A stretch of 49,470 bases of DNA from assembly GCF_023634645.1 (NCBI RefSeq), contig NZ_JAMKMR010000025.1, positions 1-49,470 on the forward strand, in the 5' to 3' direction. A program made the translations under genes and the position numbers. Position 1 is the stretch's first letter; each line of letters opens with the position of its first letter. Source of the stretch: Vibrio sinus (GTDB lineage: Bacteria; Pseudomonadota; Gammaproteobacteria; Enterobacterales; Vibrionaceae). Under the pieces are notes generated by a model, which saw only the letters and a list, made by a program, of their open reading frames with translations, made no database searches and was not told the DNA's origin. Positions 7,510 to 15,494 of the stretch are shown here, piece after piece.

Positions 7510-9150
7510 TTAAACCTTAAATGTTCTTAGGCTGTTTTGTAGTTGCTGACCGGTTTCCATCAAGCTGCGACTGGCTTGAGCCACTTGCTCTGCTTGAGAA
7601 GTGGTTTCAGCACTGTTATCAGCGATATTGGTTAGGTTTTGACTGATCTCATCGGTTGCCAACGTTTGTTGCGAACTGGCTTCTGCAATTTGTTCGTTAA
7701 GCGACAAGATAATGTTGACCTGTTCCTCTATTGAGCCCAATGCTTCTTTAGCCATTGCCGCGTGCTCTTGAGTCTGAGACGACTGAATTTGAGTTTGTGC
7801 CATCGATTCGGTCACTTCTTTTGCTCGGCCTTGTAAATTGGACACGATTTGCTCAATTTCATCGGTGCTCGATTGGGTTCGTGTGGCAAGGGTTCGAACC
7901 TCGTCAGCAACCACGGCAAACCCTCGACCTTGTTCACCAGCGCGAGCCGCCTCGATTGCGGCGTTAAGTGCCAATAAATTGGTTTGCTCTGCAATACCGC
8001 GGATAACATCCAATACAGTACCAACATCTTCAGAATCCTGAGCCAGTTTATGAGTGTTAGTTTCTGTTTGGCTTAACAGTTCAGATAGAGAGTCAATTTG
8101 AGTCGATGCTTTGTCGATGACACTTGAGCCTTGAGAACTCTTGTCGCTGGCTTCTTGCGCCGCTGTTGCCGCATTTTGTGCAGCATTGGCCACTTCTTGA
8201 TTGCTGGCGTGAAGCTCATTCATCGCTGAAGCGACGGTATCAACCGCTTGCTGTTGAGTATTGGCTTTCGAAGAACTGTCTTGAGCAACATTGTTAAGCT
8301 CGACCGCTGAGGTTTCAATGCCTTCGCCTGCTGGTCTCATGTCTTGCACAATCGTACGGATTTTAAGGGTAAATAAATTAAATGCCTCTGCAATATGAGA
8401 AAGCTCGTCTTTGCCTTCTTCGGGAAGTCTTCTGGTTAAATCACCATCACCTTTGGCAATTTCATTGAGCGCATCAAGTGTATTTTTACAAGGGACACTA
8501 ATACTTCGGCTAATCCAGATGGCTAATACCACTGCAATTAGAAGCGAGAATACCGTGGTATACAAAACAAGTTGGACTCTGTCCCAGACGAGCTGATTGA
8601 CATCATCTATATATACACCACTACCAACAATCCAACCCCAAGGCTTAAACAATTTTACATAGGATACTTTTTCTACATCGGTTTCAGAGCCTGGTTTTGG
8701 CCACATATAGTTAACGAATCCAGCGCCGTGTTTTTTCGTTACATCGACAAATTCAATAAATAGCTTTTTGCCTGTAGGATCTTTGACGTTAGATAGATCC
8801 TTGCCATTAAGAGCGGGCTTGATTGGGTGCATGATCATCACAGGCTTACTGTCATTGATCCAGAAATAGTCGTTCTTTTCATAACGCAGCTTTTCTACTG
8901 CTTTATGAGCTTGCTCTTTTGCTTGTTGCTCGGTTAATGCTCCGCTGAGTGCCTGCTGGTGGTAGTGGTCGATAAGGCTATATACCGTTTCTACTAAGTG
9001 CCGAGTCTTGGTTTGTTTTGCACTCATTAAGTCATTTTCATACTGATTGATGATATAACCAAGAGGGATTAACAAAATCACCATTAACACCACAATCATC
9101 AAAATCAGGCGTTTTTGAATGGTGAGGGAACGAAGGGCCAGTGAGTTCAT
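7510..9150 (-). CDS. Methyl-accepting chemotaxis protein with single Cache domain
   Basis: A 546-residue chemoreceptor. Transmembrane helix 1 is at about 15-33, a periplasmic single-Cache (sCache_2-like) domain at about 45-190 with YFWIND and PWGWIVGSGVYIDDV, transmembrane helix 2 at about 195-215, HAMP at 216-270, and a signalling domain with the hairpin tip EQTNLLALNAAIEAARAGE. It should control CheA at the cell pole. sCache_2 receptors often sense small organic acids; the ligand here is unknown. No C-terminal CheR-tethering pentapeptide is visible. It is monocistronic and convergent with zntR. Confidence 0.92.
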   Translation of the reverse strand: MNSLALRSLTIQKRLILMIVVLMVILLIPLGYIINQYENDLMSAKQTKTRHLVETVYSLIDHYHQQALSGALTEQQAKEQAHKAVEKLRYEKNDYFWINDSKPVMIMHPIKPALNGKDLSNVKDPTGKKLFIEFVDVTKKHGAGFVNYMWPKPGSETDVEKVSYVKLFKPWGWIVGSGVYIDDVNQLVWDRVQLVLYTTVFSLLIAVVLAIWISRSISVPCKNTLDALNEIAKGDGDLTRRLPEEGKDELSHIAEAFNLFTLKIRTIVQDMRPAGEGIETSAVELNNVAQDSSSKANTQQQAVDTVASAMNELHASNQEVANAAQNAATAAQEASDKSSQGSSVIDKASTQIDSLSELLSQTETNTHKLAQDSEDVGTVLDVIRGIAEQTNLLALNAAIEAARAGEQGRGFAVVADEVRTLATRTQSSTDEIEQIVSNLQGRAKEVTESMAQTQIQSSQTQEHAAMAKEALGSIEEQVNIILSLNEQIAEASSQQTLATDEISQNLTNIADNSAETTSQAEQVAQASRSLMETGQQLQNSLRTFKV

Positions 9151-9471
9151 TGTACGCTTCCTTTCTTTATACCAATTATTTTGTAGCTAGCCTTTGAGGT
9201 TGCTTTTTATTATTGATAGTTTTAACTGTAGTTAAGAGATTGGCTTAGCGGTAGTTTCGGTAGGGAGAAAACGCTGAACTTACACGACTGTCTGTGATTT
9301 AAGACAGTGGACATTATTTTTCGAATCTGTGACTGACTGATCAATTATAAAAGTTATGTCAACTCTAGGAGGTGGCTAAACATTAGCATTGATGTTTACT
9401 GTTCGCTCAGTTAGCATTCGCCAGATCCGCATATAGTGATAGCGTATGGTATAAAATATAGAGTGCTAAAA
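9151..9471. other. Intergenic region between the chemoreceptor and pldA genes
   Basis: This 321-bp region must hold the divergent promoters of both genes. It contains a 7-bp inverted repeat, ACTGTCT (9287-9293) and AGACAGT (9302-9308), a possible operator. A strong Shine-Dalgarno-like TAGGAGGTG at 9366-9374 has no start codon at suitable distance. I see no RNA gene or clear core promoter. Confidence 0.4.
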
Positions 9472-10440
9472 ATGAACGCGTTAAAAAAATCGTCAATAGT
9501 AGTGGTGCTAGGAACAATAATAAGTTTTCCTGCCTTGGCAACAACCAACCCTTCAGCTTCGACTGTATCGACACCCACCGAGGCTTCCGCGACCGGTAAG
9601 TCAGATGAGTCGTGTAGTCTAGGCGGCAAATTATCAAAATTGCTCACTTCTGCGGCGCCAGATAATGACTCCATACTGGAGCAAAAGATCAGACAGGAAA
9701 GGAAAATTAGCGATACACCAGGTGGTATCAGCTTCTACAAACCCACTTATATATTACCTTTCTACTACACAGGCAGCCCTTATCAAGCCGTCTATACTGG
9801 TCAGACACCTGATGACCAAGAGGTCATGCACTCAGAATTTAAATCCCAATTTAGCTTTAGGATGCCACTCTGGCGCGACATGTTCGGTAATCCGAACTAC
9901 AGCTTAAACGCAGGCTATACTCAGTTATTTTATTGGCAGTTTTACGCGAAGTCTCAGTACTTTAGAGAGACGGATTACGAGCCAGAAGTCTTTTTCTCCG
10001 ATCACTTTCAGAAAAATTGGCGGATAAGCTATGGAGTAGTGCACCAGTCGAATGGCCGTGGTGGTGAATACGAGCGTAGTTGGAACCGTATCTATGCTAA
10101 CCTAGAAACCTCTGGCGATAACTGGCTGTTGAGTATTAAGCCTTGGAAGTTGGTCTTTAAACCGGAATCAAGTGATTTGCACAACCCCAATATAGCGCAC
10201 TACCTGGGACACGAAAAAATACGATACCTGTATCGTTTCGATAATAATATGACGACTTCAGTGGCGATCACAAACATCGAAAGTGGTATGCAGCGTGGCT
10301 CGGTAGAGGTGGACTATACCATTCCAGTTCTATCTAATATGAGCTTGATGTTGCAATACTTTAATGGTTACGGGCAAAGCCTTATTGAATATGACCATCG
10401 CACACAGAGTGTTGGGATCGGTTTCTCATTGGCGACGTAA
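9472..10440 (+). CDS. pldA: Outer membrane phospholipase A
   Basis: A 322-residue OMPLA-type enzyme: a calcium-dependent phospholipase A1/A2 forming a 12-stranded outer-membrane beta barrel. A signal peptide (about residues 1-23) ends at FPALA. His191 and Ser193 in HQSNGRG and Asn205 have exactly the spacing of the E. coli catalytic triad H142-S144-N156 (mature numbering). The barrel ends with alternating aromatic residues. The ATG at 9472 gives the clean signal peptide; an in-frame GTG at 9436 is less likely. A serine/threonine-rich insert (about 24-45) precedes the catalytic domain. It ends at a strong terminator. Confidence 0.93.
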   Translation: MNALKKSSIVVVLGTIISFPALATTNPSASTVSTPTEASATGKSDESCSLGGKLSKLLTSAAPDNDSILEQKIRQERKISDTPGGISFYKPTYILPFYYTGSPYQAVYTGQTPDDQEVMHSEFKSQFSFRMPLWRDMFGNPNYSLNAGYTQLFYWQFYAKSQYFRETDYEPEVFFSDHFQKNWRISYGVVHQSNGRGGEYERSWNRIYANLETSGDNWLLSIKPWKLVFKPESSDLHNPNIAHYLGHEKIRYLYRFDNNMTTSVAITNIESGMQRGSVEVDYTIPVLSNMSLMLQYFNGYGQSLIEYDHRTQSVGIGFSLAT

Positions 10441-10464
10441 TTTGCCGGTTTTATGTTTCGTTGT

Positions 10465-10490
10465 AAAAGGCTCCTTAATTGGAGCCTTTT
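10465..10490. terminator. Bidirectional terminator after pldA
   Basis: AAAAGGCTCC and GGAGCCTTTT form a perfect 10-bp stem with a TTAATT loop. A T run continues on the plus strand, and TTTT closes the stem on the minus strand, so it can serve both pldA and the leftward transporter operon. Confidence 0.9.
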
Positions 10491-10508
10491 TGCTAGATAA
10501 AGGAAGTG

Positions 10509-11726
10509 TTAGTGAATTGTCGCGGCAGACTTTTCAGTTAATGTGTTGCTTGGAGAGAAAATATACAAACCAATTACAGCAGGTATAACGGCAAGTGAGG
10601 CGTATACACCAACATAAGAAACGCTGATACCAGTTAGGTATTGTACGATCAGAGGGCTTAAGCCTCCAAAGATAGACAAAGCGATATTATAGCCCAATGC
10701 AAGTGATGTCGTGTTGCCTTCAGATGCATCGAATAATACAGCTGCTAGGTTGGACAGTATCAGTGCCGATATAATGCTAATGCAGCCAAGCGCAAACCAC
10801 TGAATTAAAATGTTGCTATGTGTACTTAGCAAATAGTAGCTCGGGTATAGCGCGACCAGCCCACAGAGCAAGCCAAATTTAAAACTTTGCCGTGGAAAGC
10901 TCAATTTATCTGTGAGCACGCCCACCAGTAGGATAAGCACAAGAAGCAAACTGGAATTAATCAAACTAAAGTGGGCAATGGACACTGACTTGGATAAAAT
11001 AGCGCTCGACAGATTTTGAATATAGAAAATAACCGCGCCAGTGACGGATATAAAAAACACTTTGCTGGTGGTTTTTGAGTATGATGGCTCGATTGAAGAG
11101 GTGTTGGAGCGTTTCATTTCGTGAACGGGCAATTTCAGCCTAAACCAGAAGCTCATCAGCACATTAACTGCACCAAAAGCCAGAGGTATTCTCCAGCCAA
11201 ATTGCTGCATTTCGGCATTAGTCAAGTAGCTTTTCAATAAAGTGACGATGAGCAAAGATGCGATGACACCAACTATCGAACTTGCGACAATGAAACTACT
11301 AATTCGTGCACGATGGTTGTGAAAACTGTTTTGATGTAAATACTGAATTATGGTTGGGTATTCACCCCCAAAGCTAAAGGCTTGCATCATCTGCAGAACC
11401 AAAAAAACAACGACCACAATATCGCCCAGCTGATTAACTGGCATCACCGCCATCAACAGTGTCGCAATTCCCGTTAGACTGCTGGTGAAAACTAGGGCTG
11501 GTTTTCTCCCTTTTCTGTCCGCGATTTTACCAACAAACATGCCTCCGAGAGGGCGAATCAAAAAACGTAGCGCAAATATCCCCCACACAATGTAGTTGGA
11601 GTGGGCAATGCCATTTGCAGATAAAATGTGGGCTAAATAGGGAGATATAGCGGCAAACACTGCAATATCATAAAATTCAAACGCGTTGCCAGAGACGACG
11701 ACGGCTCTTTGCGGCCAACTTAACAT
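10509..11726 (-). CDS. MHS-family MFS transporter
   Basis: A 405-residue major facilitator with about 12 membrane segments. FEFYDIAVFA near the N-terminus, the loop motif GKIADRKGRKPA, and FGGEYPT are typical of the metabolite:H+ symporter family (ProP, KgtP, ShiA and relatives), which import osmolytes or organic acids. It is shorter than most members and lacks the C-terminal coiled coil of ProP. The start lies 3 bp after the stop of the VOC gene, and it is the last gene of a three-gene operon with a LuxR-type regulator. The substrate is unknown. Confidence 0.85.
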   Translation of the reverse strand: MLSWPQRAVVVSGNAFEFYDIAVFAAISPYLAHILSANGIAHSNYIVWGIFALRFLIRPLGGMFVGKIADRKGRKPALVFTSSLTGIATLLMAVMPVNQLGDIVVVVFLVLQMMQAFSFGGEYPTIIQYLHQNSFHNHRARISSFIVASSIVGVIASLLIVTLLKSYLTNAEMQQFGWRIPLAFGAVNVLMSFWFRLKLPVHEMKRSNTSSIEPSYSKTTSKVFFISVTGAVIFYIQNLSSAILSKSVSIAHFSLINSSLLLVLILLVGVLTDKLSFPRQSFKFGLLCGLVALYPSYYLLSTHSNILIQWFALGCISIISALILSNLAAVLFDASEGNTTSLALGYNIALSIFGGLSPLIVQYLTGISVSYVGVYASLAVIPAVIGLYIFSPSNTLTEKSAATIH

Positions 11727-11729
11727 TGG

Positions 11730-12125
11730 TTATTCTCCTGTGGTGGATAGTATTTCGACGTTGTTACCATTAGGGTCTTGAGTAAAAAAGTACTTGAAGC
11801 CACCTAAGCGGGCATTTTTTATAGGGCTACAGGTTCGCGTGTGGCGAAGGTTTGCGTGACACGTTTCGATGTCTTCTACCTGCAGTGCGATATGTGATAT
11901 CCCTGGTTGACGAATATCCATAAATTCACGGCTGTCAGTGGTATCCGCCCTTGATTTGAACTGAAACAATTCGATATGCGAGTGACCTTGGTTCTTTAAT
12001 AAAGTGATGATCACCTCTTCATCTTCATAGTGTTTGTGCTTTTCAAATCCAAACATTTGGTAAAACTCTAGATTAGAAGATATCGAATGGCAGGTGATGC
12101 TTACGTGGTGTAACTGTCCCAACAT
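11730..12125 (-). CDS. VOC-superfamily (glyoxalase-like) protein
   Basis: A 131-residue single-chain VOC protein with two beta-alpha-beta-beta-beta modules: LHHVSITCHSISSNLEFYQ at the start and ISHIALQVEDIETCHANL from residue 76. Candidate metal ligands His7, Glu52, His78 and Glu124 are all present, so it is probably an active metalloenzyme such as a lyase, dioxygenase or isomerase. DPNGNNVEIL is the usual C-terminal motif. It overlaps the regulator gene by 25 bp and lies 3 bp before the transporter gene, implying translational coupling. The reaction cannot be read from sequence. Confidence 0.85.
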   Translation of the reverse strand: MLGQLHHVSITCHSISSNLEFYQMFGFEKHKHYEDEEVIITLLKNQGHSHIELFQFKSRADTTDSREFMDIRQPGISHIALQVEDIETCHANLRHTRTCSPIKNARLGGFKYFFTQDPNGNNVEILSTTGE

Positions 12126-12844
12126 GTTTGTGCTATCCCGTACTGTGTAAGTGCATTAAATAAATGTGATTTAGGTTTACCTTGGCATCCGAGCTTGCGT
12201 TTTATTATGTCTATTCTTTTGCGTTCAGCGCTTTCACTGCATTGGTGACACCAAGCAATTTCTTTTGGTGACTTTAGGCTTAGAAGCATCTTGATAGTAC
12301 TTAGCTCTTTTCTCGTGAGGATAATGTCTGCAAATTGGAAGTGCTCCTGATCCAGAGGAATTCCTAAAGGCTGAGTAGGTTCACAATGATTCCCACTTTG
12401 TAAAGGTAATGCGGACACACTGTGTTTTCGCCACAGTTTATTCGCATGAAAAGAAACGGCGGACTTTGCTCGAAGTAGTTGTTGTTGGTGATAGTTTCCA
12501 AGTGGCTGCTTAGTTGCGATAGATAAAATATCAACTTTATTTCGTAATACTTGGGTAACATCTGTTTTATAAGGTACGTTGTGATGAAGTAAAAAACTTT
12601 GATGTGGCCTATCTTTTTTTTGCCAATCACTGATCCCAGACTTCATACGACTGGCTACACGTAAGTTGAGATTCTCTTCCCAATAGCTCACATGCCAATG
12701 GTATTGGCTAGAAATGGTTTTTAATGACTGAGAGGATGGTTCAATAGTAGTAAAGCTTATATGTAATACGTTAGTCGGCAGGCTTTTAAATAGTGTTCGG
12801 AATTCGTGGCAAGCGGCTTCCATATTTGCACATGTTACGTCCAT
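12101..12844 (-). CDS. LuxR-type transcriptional regulator, uncommon N-terminal domain
   Basis: A 247-residue protein. The C-terminal part (about 175-245) is a divergent LuxR/NarL helix-turn-helix: ILTRKELSTIKMLLSLKSPKEIA, then a recognition segment and IIKRKLGCQGK. The N-terminal 170 residues are neither a receiver nor a clear autoinducer domain; they contain a conserved-looking block VDILSIATKQPLGNYHQQQ and may bind a ligand. From memory, multi-copy LuxR proteins of Legionella and Coxiella have a similar build. It is the first gene of an operon with a VOC protein and an MHS transporter and probably regulates it. The start is uncertain: ATG at 12844, or MEAACHEF 21 bases later. Confidence 0.72.
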   Translation of the reverse strand: MDVTCANMEAACHEFRTLFKSLPTNVLHISFTTIEPSSQSLKTISSQYHWHVSYWEENLNLRVASRMKSGISDWQKKDRPHQSFLLHHNVPYKTDVTQVLRNKVDILSIATKQPLGNYHQQQLLRAKSAVSFHANKLWRKHSVSALPLQSGNHCEPTQPLGIPLDQEHFQFADIILTRKELSTIKMLLSLKSPKEIAWCHQCSESAERKRIDIIKRKLGCQGKPKSHLFNALTQYGIAQTCWDSYTT

Positions 12845-12876
12845 ATCATGACCACACCTCAGTTAATAAGTTGCAT

Positions 12877-12907
12877 ATAATAGCATGTGCATATTTACAC
12901 CTGTCAA
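12877..12907 (-). promoter_or_regulatory. Candidate promoter of the regulator-VOC-transporter operon
   Basis: On the minus strand a perfect -35 TTGACA (12902-12907) is followed 18-19 bp later by CTATTATA, which supplies a -10 such as TATTAT (12877-12882). GCATAT occurs twice around it. The spacing is slightly long, so an activator may be needed. Confidence 0.5.
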
Positions 12908-12972
12908 TTTTTACCACCTGATTATTAGCCCAACCGATTGCATAATGGCCAGTGTGATCGTTAGTACGGTCA

Positions 12973-13051
12973 TACATAGCCAATTACTGCACCAGCCTCT
13001 TCAGCGCAGTATTTTTATTTCACCCACACAGAACTTGTGTGGGTGTTTTTT
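12973..13051 (+). ncRNA. Candidate small RNA with its own terminator
   Basis: A strong plus-strand terminator (13021-13051) has no plus-strand gene before it: the nearest upstream gene runs the other way. A possible promoter, TTGCAT (12938) with TTAGTA 17 bp downstream, would give a transcript of about 80 bases. It would fold into a first hairpin (TACTGC with GCAGTA, followed by TTTTTATTT) and then the terminator stem. The unpaired, T-rich linker between the hairpins is typical of Hfq-binding RNAs. I do not recognise it as a known Vibrio sRNA. The 5' end is inferred. Confidence 0.35.
13021..13051 (+). terminator. Orphan Rho-independent terminator
   Basis: CACCCACACA (13021-13030) and TGTGTGGGTG (13036-13045) form a perfect 10-bp stem with a GAACT loop, followed by six T. 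There is no T run on the minus strand, so it acts rightwards, yet no coding gene on that strand feeds it. Confidence 0.88.
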
Positions 13052-13269
13052 ATGAAGGCGCTCTGTCTTTCATTGGACTAGTACGTTTTAGGTATGAGAA
13101 TTTCCCATTTGTGGCTTTAAAGAGTAAAGTTTTGCGTAAAACGTAAAAGCTCTAAAACCATACTTGATCAACTTTTTGCCATGCCTCCTTTGCTATTCTG
13201 GCTGCTCATGGACCGTGTTGTCCGTCATTTTATAATCAATGGATGTATAGCACTTTTGGGGGAGAGAAT

Positions 13270-13884
13270 ATGACAATTAACGTAGAGCATTTGCTGGACA
13301 GAATCTCACAAAAAACTTATGAATTAGATGCTTACCGAGACCATTTGATTAAAGAGTCAGTATGCTGCTTGAGAAATATGGCTGATGGTTTGATGAAATC
13401 TGCACTTCAAGCTCAGCCCAACGTTGTTTCTCGACTTGGGGTAGATGGCTTGAAGCATTTGAAAGAAGAATTCAAAACGATCATGGCGTCGCTGGGGACT
13501 CAGGCTCACCAAGTGTTAGAAAGCGATGAATTGTGGGTGTACAAGCAGAAAGTCGCTCTGAGCACGCTAGATAAACTGGACAGTAACGGCTTTCCTATGG
13601 TTAAGCAAACTTTACCTCAGCCGCTTTTAGATGCGTTAGAGTCATTGTTGTCACCTTTCGGAGCTCTACTTAACACATATAATTTGGCCCCAAAAGAAGA
13701 CTGGCAGATAGTGCATAGCTGTTACCAGTATCAAGGGACGATTCCCTTAACTCCAACCTTATTGGAGTCCGCTAAAGAGTTCTCCATGCGACACCAAGAG
13801 TATGATCAATTGATTGACGAGTTAATAGACTCGCAAAAAGGAAAGGAGCAGAGTTCGGTACTGGATTTATGGGATAGCCTTTAG
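13270..13884 (+). CDS. Hypothetical protein, 204 residues
   Basis: I do not recognise this protein. It has no signal peptide or membrane segment, and is rich in Leu, Glu, Lys and Gln with a mainly helical appearance. A paired Cys-Cys occurs at residues 30-31 (SVCCLRNM), and the C-terminus is VLDLWDSL. The ATG at 13270 follows the strong ribosome binding site GGGGGAGAG; an in-frame ATG at 13243 lacks one. It stands alone, with about 400 bp of non-coding DNA before it and a small hairpin (13897-13918) after it. Good codon structure and RBS support a real gene, perhaps specific to vibrios. Confidence 0.75.
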   Translation: MTINVEHLLDRISQKTYELDAYRDHLIKESVCCLRNMADGLMKSALQAQPNVVSRLGVDGLKHLKEEFKTIMASLGTQAHQVLESDELWVYKQKVALSTLDKLDSNGFPMVKQTLPQPLLDALESLLSPFGALLNTYNLAPKEDWQIVHSCYQYQGTIPLTPTLLESAKEFSMRHQEYDQLIDELIDSQKGKEQSSVLDLWDSL

Positions 13885-13976
13885 TCCATTAAACATGCCT
13901 ACTCGGTAAAGGGTAGGCTTGGAATCATTGTCTCAAAACGAGAACTGATGGACGTTAAGTAGCGAACGGCTTGTAG

Positions 13977-14954
13977 CTATTTGACTAGAATGGCTCGGCT
14001 CTTCATTTCCGGTGGCAAAACAATGCGCCACTTTTCAAGCTGAGTTTCACTAAACATCAGGGTGCCTTTTTCTGCGATCTGAGGAAATGTGGTTTTAAAT
14101 CGCCCATCGGCAAGCCCTTTTAGCGCAATTTGGGCGGCCAGCTCACCTTGGAAATAACCATCTAAAACCAATCCACCCGCCGCTTTATCTTTTCCAATAG
14201 AGAATGACCAGAATGCAAATAACGGTATTTCTGAATGGGCTGATGTCCAAGTAATGATGTCGTCTGCTTTCACAGGCTCATTATTGTCTTTTATGGTGTG
14301 GTATAGGCCGGTAATAATCGCATCAAAGCCGTCTTTCTTGGCATTTAAGACGGTTTCTTGCCAGGTTGTCCAAGAACCAATGGTGGAAACGGTTACGTCG
14401 ATATCTGAGATGCTAAACTGTTTACCTCCCATACCGTCACGCATGACTTGAGATGTCGTGCCATCGTCAAACAATACCAATACCTTTTTAGGTGCAGGTT
14501 TCAAAATTCTGCTTAAATGTGCCAATGAATGCGTGAGTAATGGCCTTTCAATAACACCGGTAATATTTCTAGCTTGAAGTGAAATATAGCTTCTAGGGTT
14601 AGCGTTGATACCAAGATAAACGACTAATATCGGCTCTGTTTCAAATTTTTTCCCCAAATACTTTAGTGCATTGTCATCGGTTAATATTACCAAAGGTGGC
14701 TTGATAGCTTGGTATTTTTGCCATGCTGCCTCTGCTTGAGCGGCATATTGGCTTGGGGGAAGACGCTTGGTGTCCATATAAAAGTTATCGATGTGGTATT
14801 TATCGTCAATAACGTCCGCGATGCCGCGATTAAATCCCTGTCCCCAAGGATGAGCGGCATGATAACTTTCAATCACAAGAATGGTTTGTTTAGCATAAGA
14901 TGCGCTACTTGTGAGAATAACAAGGGCAATAACAAGTAGGGTCCGAGCTACCAT
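13977..14954 (-). CDS. Periplasmic ABC-type substrate-binding protein (PF04392-like)
   Basis: A 325-residue exported protein with a signal peptide ending near ASYA (residues 1-21). The mature part, starting ILVIESYHAAHPWGQGFN, resembles the ABC_sub_bind family (periplasmic type-1 binding fold), often found as ligand-sensing partners of Vibrio sensor kinases or cyclases. The start at 14954 follows AAGGAACG and gives a normal signal peptide. No permease, ATPase or sensor gene lies beside it, so it may work with a membrane sensor encoded elsewhere. The ligand is unknown. Confidence 0.78.
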   Translation of the reverse strand: MVARTLLVIALVILTSSASYAKQTILVIESYHAAHPWGQGFNRGIADVIDDKYHIDNFYMDTKRLPPSQYAAQAEAAWQKYQAIKPPLVILTDDNALKYLGKKFETEPILVVYLGINANPRSYISLQARNITGVIERPLLTHSLAHLSRILKPAPKKVLVLFDDGTTSQVMRDGMGGKQFSISDIDVTVSTIGSWTTWQETVLNAKKDGFDAIITGLYHTIKDNNEPVKADDIITWTSAHSEIPLFAFWSFSIGKDKAAGGLVLDGYFQGELAAQIALKGLADGRFKTTFPQIAEKGTLMFSETQLEKWRIVLPPEMKSRAILVK

Positions 14955-15106
14955 AGACGTTCCTTTTCTGGGCACAACCACATTTTAAATCTTAGGGTGT
15001 GGTGCCTATAAGTCAAAAAATGGCCTTCGGTCTCTTTTATTATGCTGGTGCTGTTAATGTGAATGGAAGGTATTTTCGAAGGGACTTGCATAGAGCAGGG
15101 TGTGTA

Positions 15107-15149
15107 GAAAAAAATAAAAGCCCTAGACAACTTGAGTTTCTAGGGCTTT
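15107..15149 (-). terminator. Terminator of dusB-fis
   Basis: AAAGCCCTAGA (15117-15127) and TCTAGGGCTTT (15139-15149) form an 11-bp stem. Read leftwards it is followed by TTTTATTTTTTT, a strong T run. It lies 27 bp after the fis stop codon. Confidence 0.9.
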
Positions 15150-15175
15150 AAATTCAATTGGTTAACTAATTTTGA

Positions 15176-15472
15176 TTAGTTCATGCCGTATTTTTTCAAT
15201 TTCTTACGAAGCGTACCGCGGTTGATACCCATCATAGTCGCTGCACGAGTTTGGTTGCCGCGAGTGTATTGCATGATAGTGTCTAGAAGAGGCTGTTCTA
15301 CTTCAGCTAACACTAATTCATACAATTCAGTAACTTCTTGGCCATTCAATTGAGCAAGATAGTTTTTAAGAGATGCTTTAACGGAATCACGCAAAGGTTT
15401 TTGTGTGATTTGATCTTGTGAAGTGACAGTAGTTACTGTTAAAGCGTCTGATGTCAGATTTTGTTCGAACAT
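15176..15472 (-). CDS. fis: DNA-binding protein Fis
   Basis: A 98-residue nucleoid protein and transcription factor, active as a dimer, which stimulates rRNA/tRNA promoters and bends DNA. The C-terminal helix-turn-helix TRAATMMGINRGTLRKKLKK is nearly identical to that of E. coli Fis, and the length is exactly standard. It lies 22 bp downstream of dusB, the conserved dusB-fis operon, and ends at its own terminator. Transcription probably starts at the GC-discriminator promoter before dusB. Confidence 0.98.
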   Translation of the reverse strand: MFEQNLTSDALTVTTVTSQDQITQKPLRDSVKASLKNYLAQLNGQEVTELYELVLAEVEQPLLDTIMQYTRGNQTRAATMMGINRGTLRKKLKKYGMN

Positions 15473-15494
15473 ATTATGTCTAGCTCTTCTCTAA

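Noticed and set aside
9366..9374. TAGGAGGTG, an excellent Shine-Dalgarno sequence before pldA
   Set aside because: The nearest ATG (9392) is 17 bases away and opens only a 14-codon frame, and pldA starts about 100 bases later. It is probably chance, though a tiny leader peptide is not excluded.
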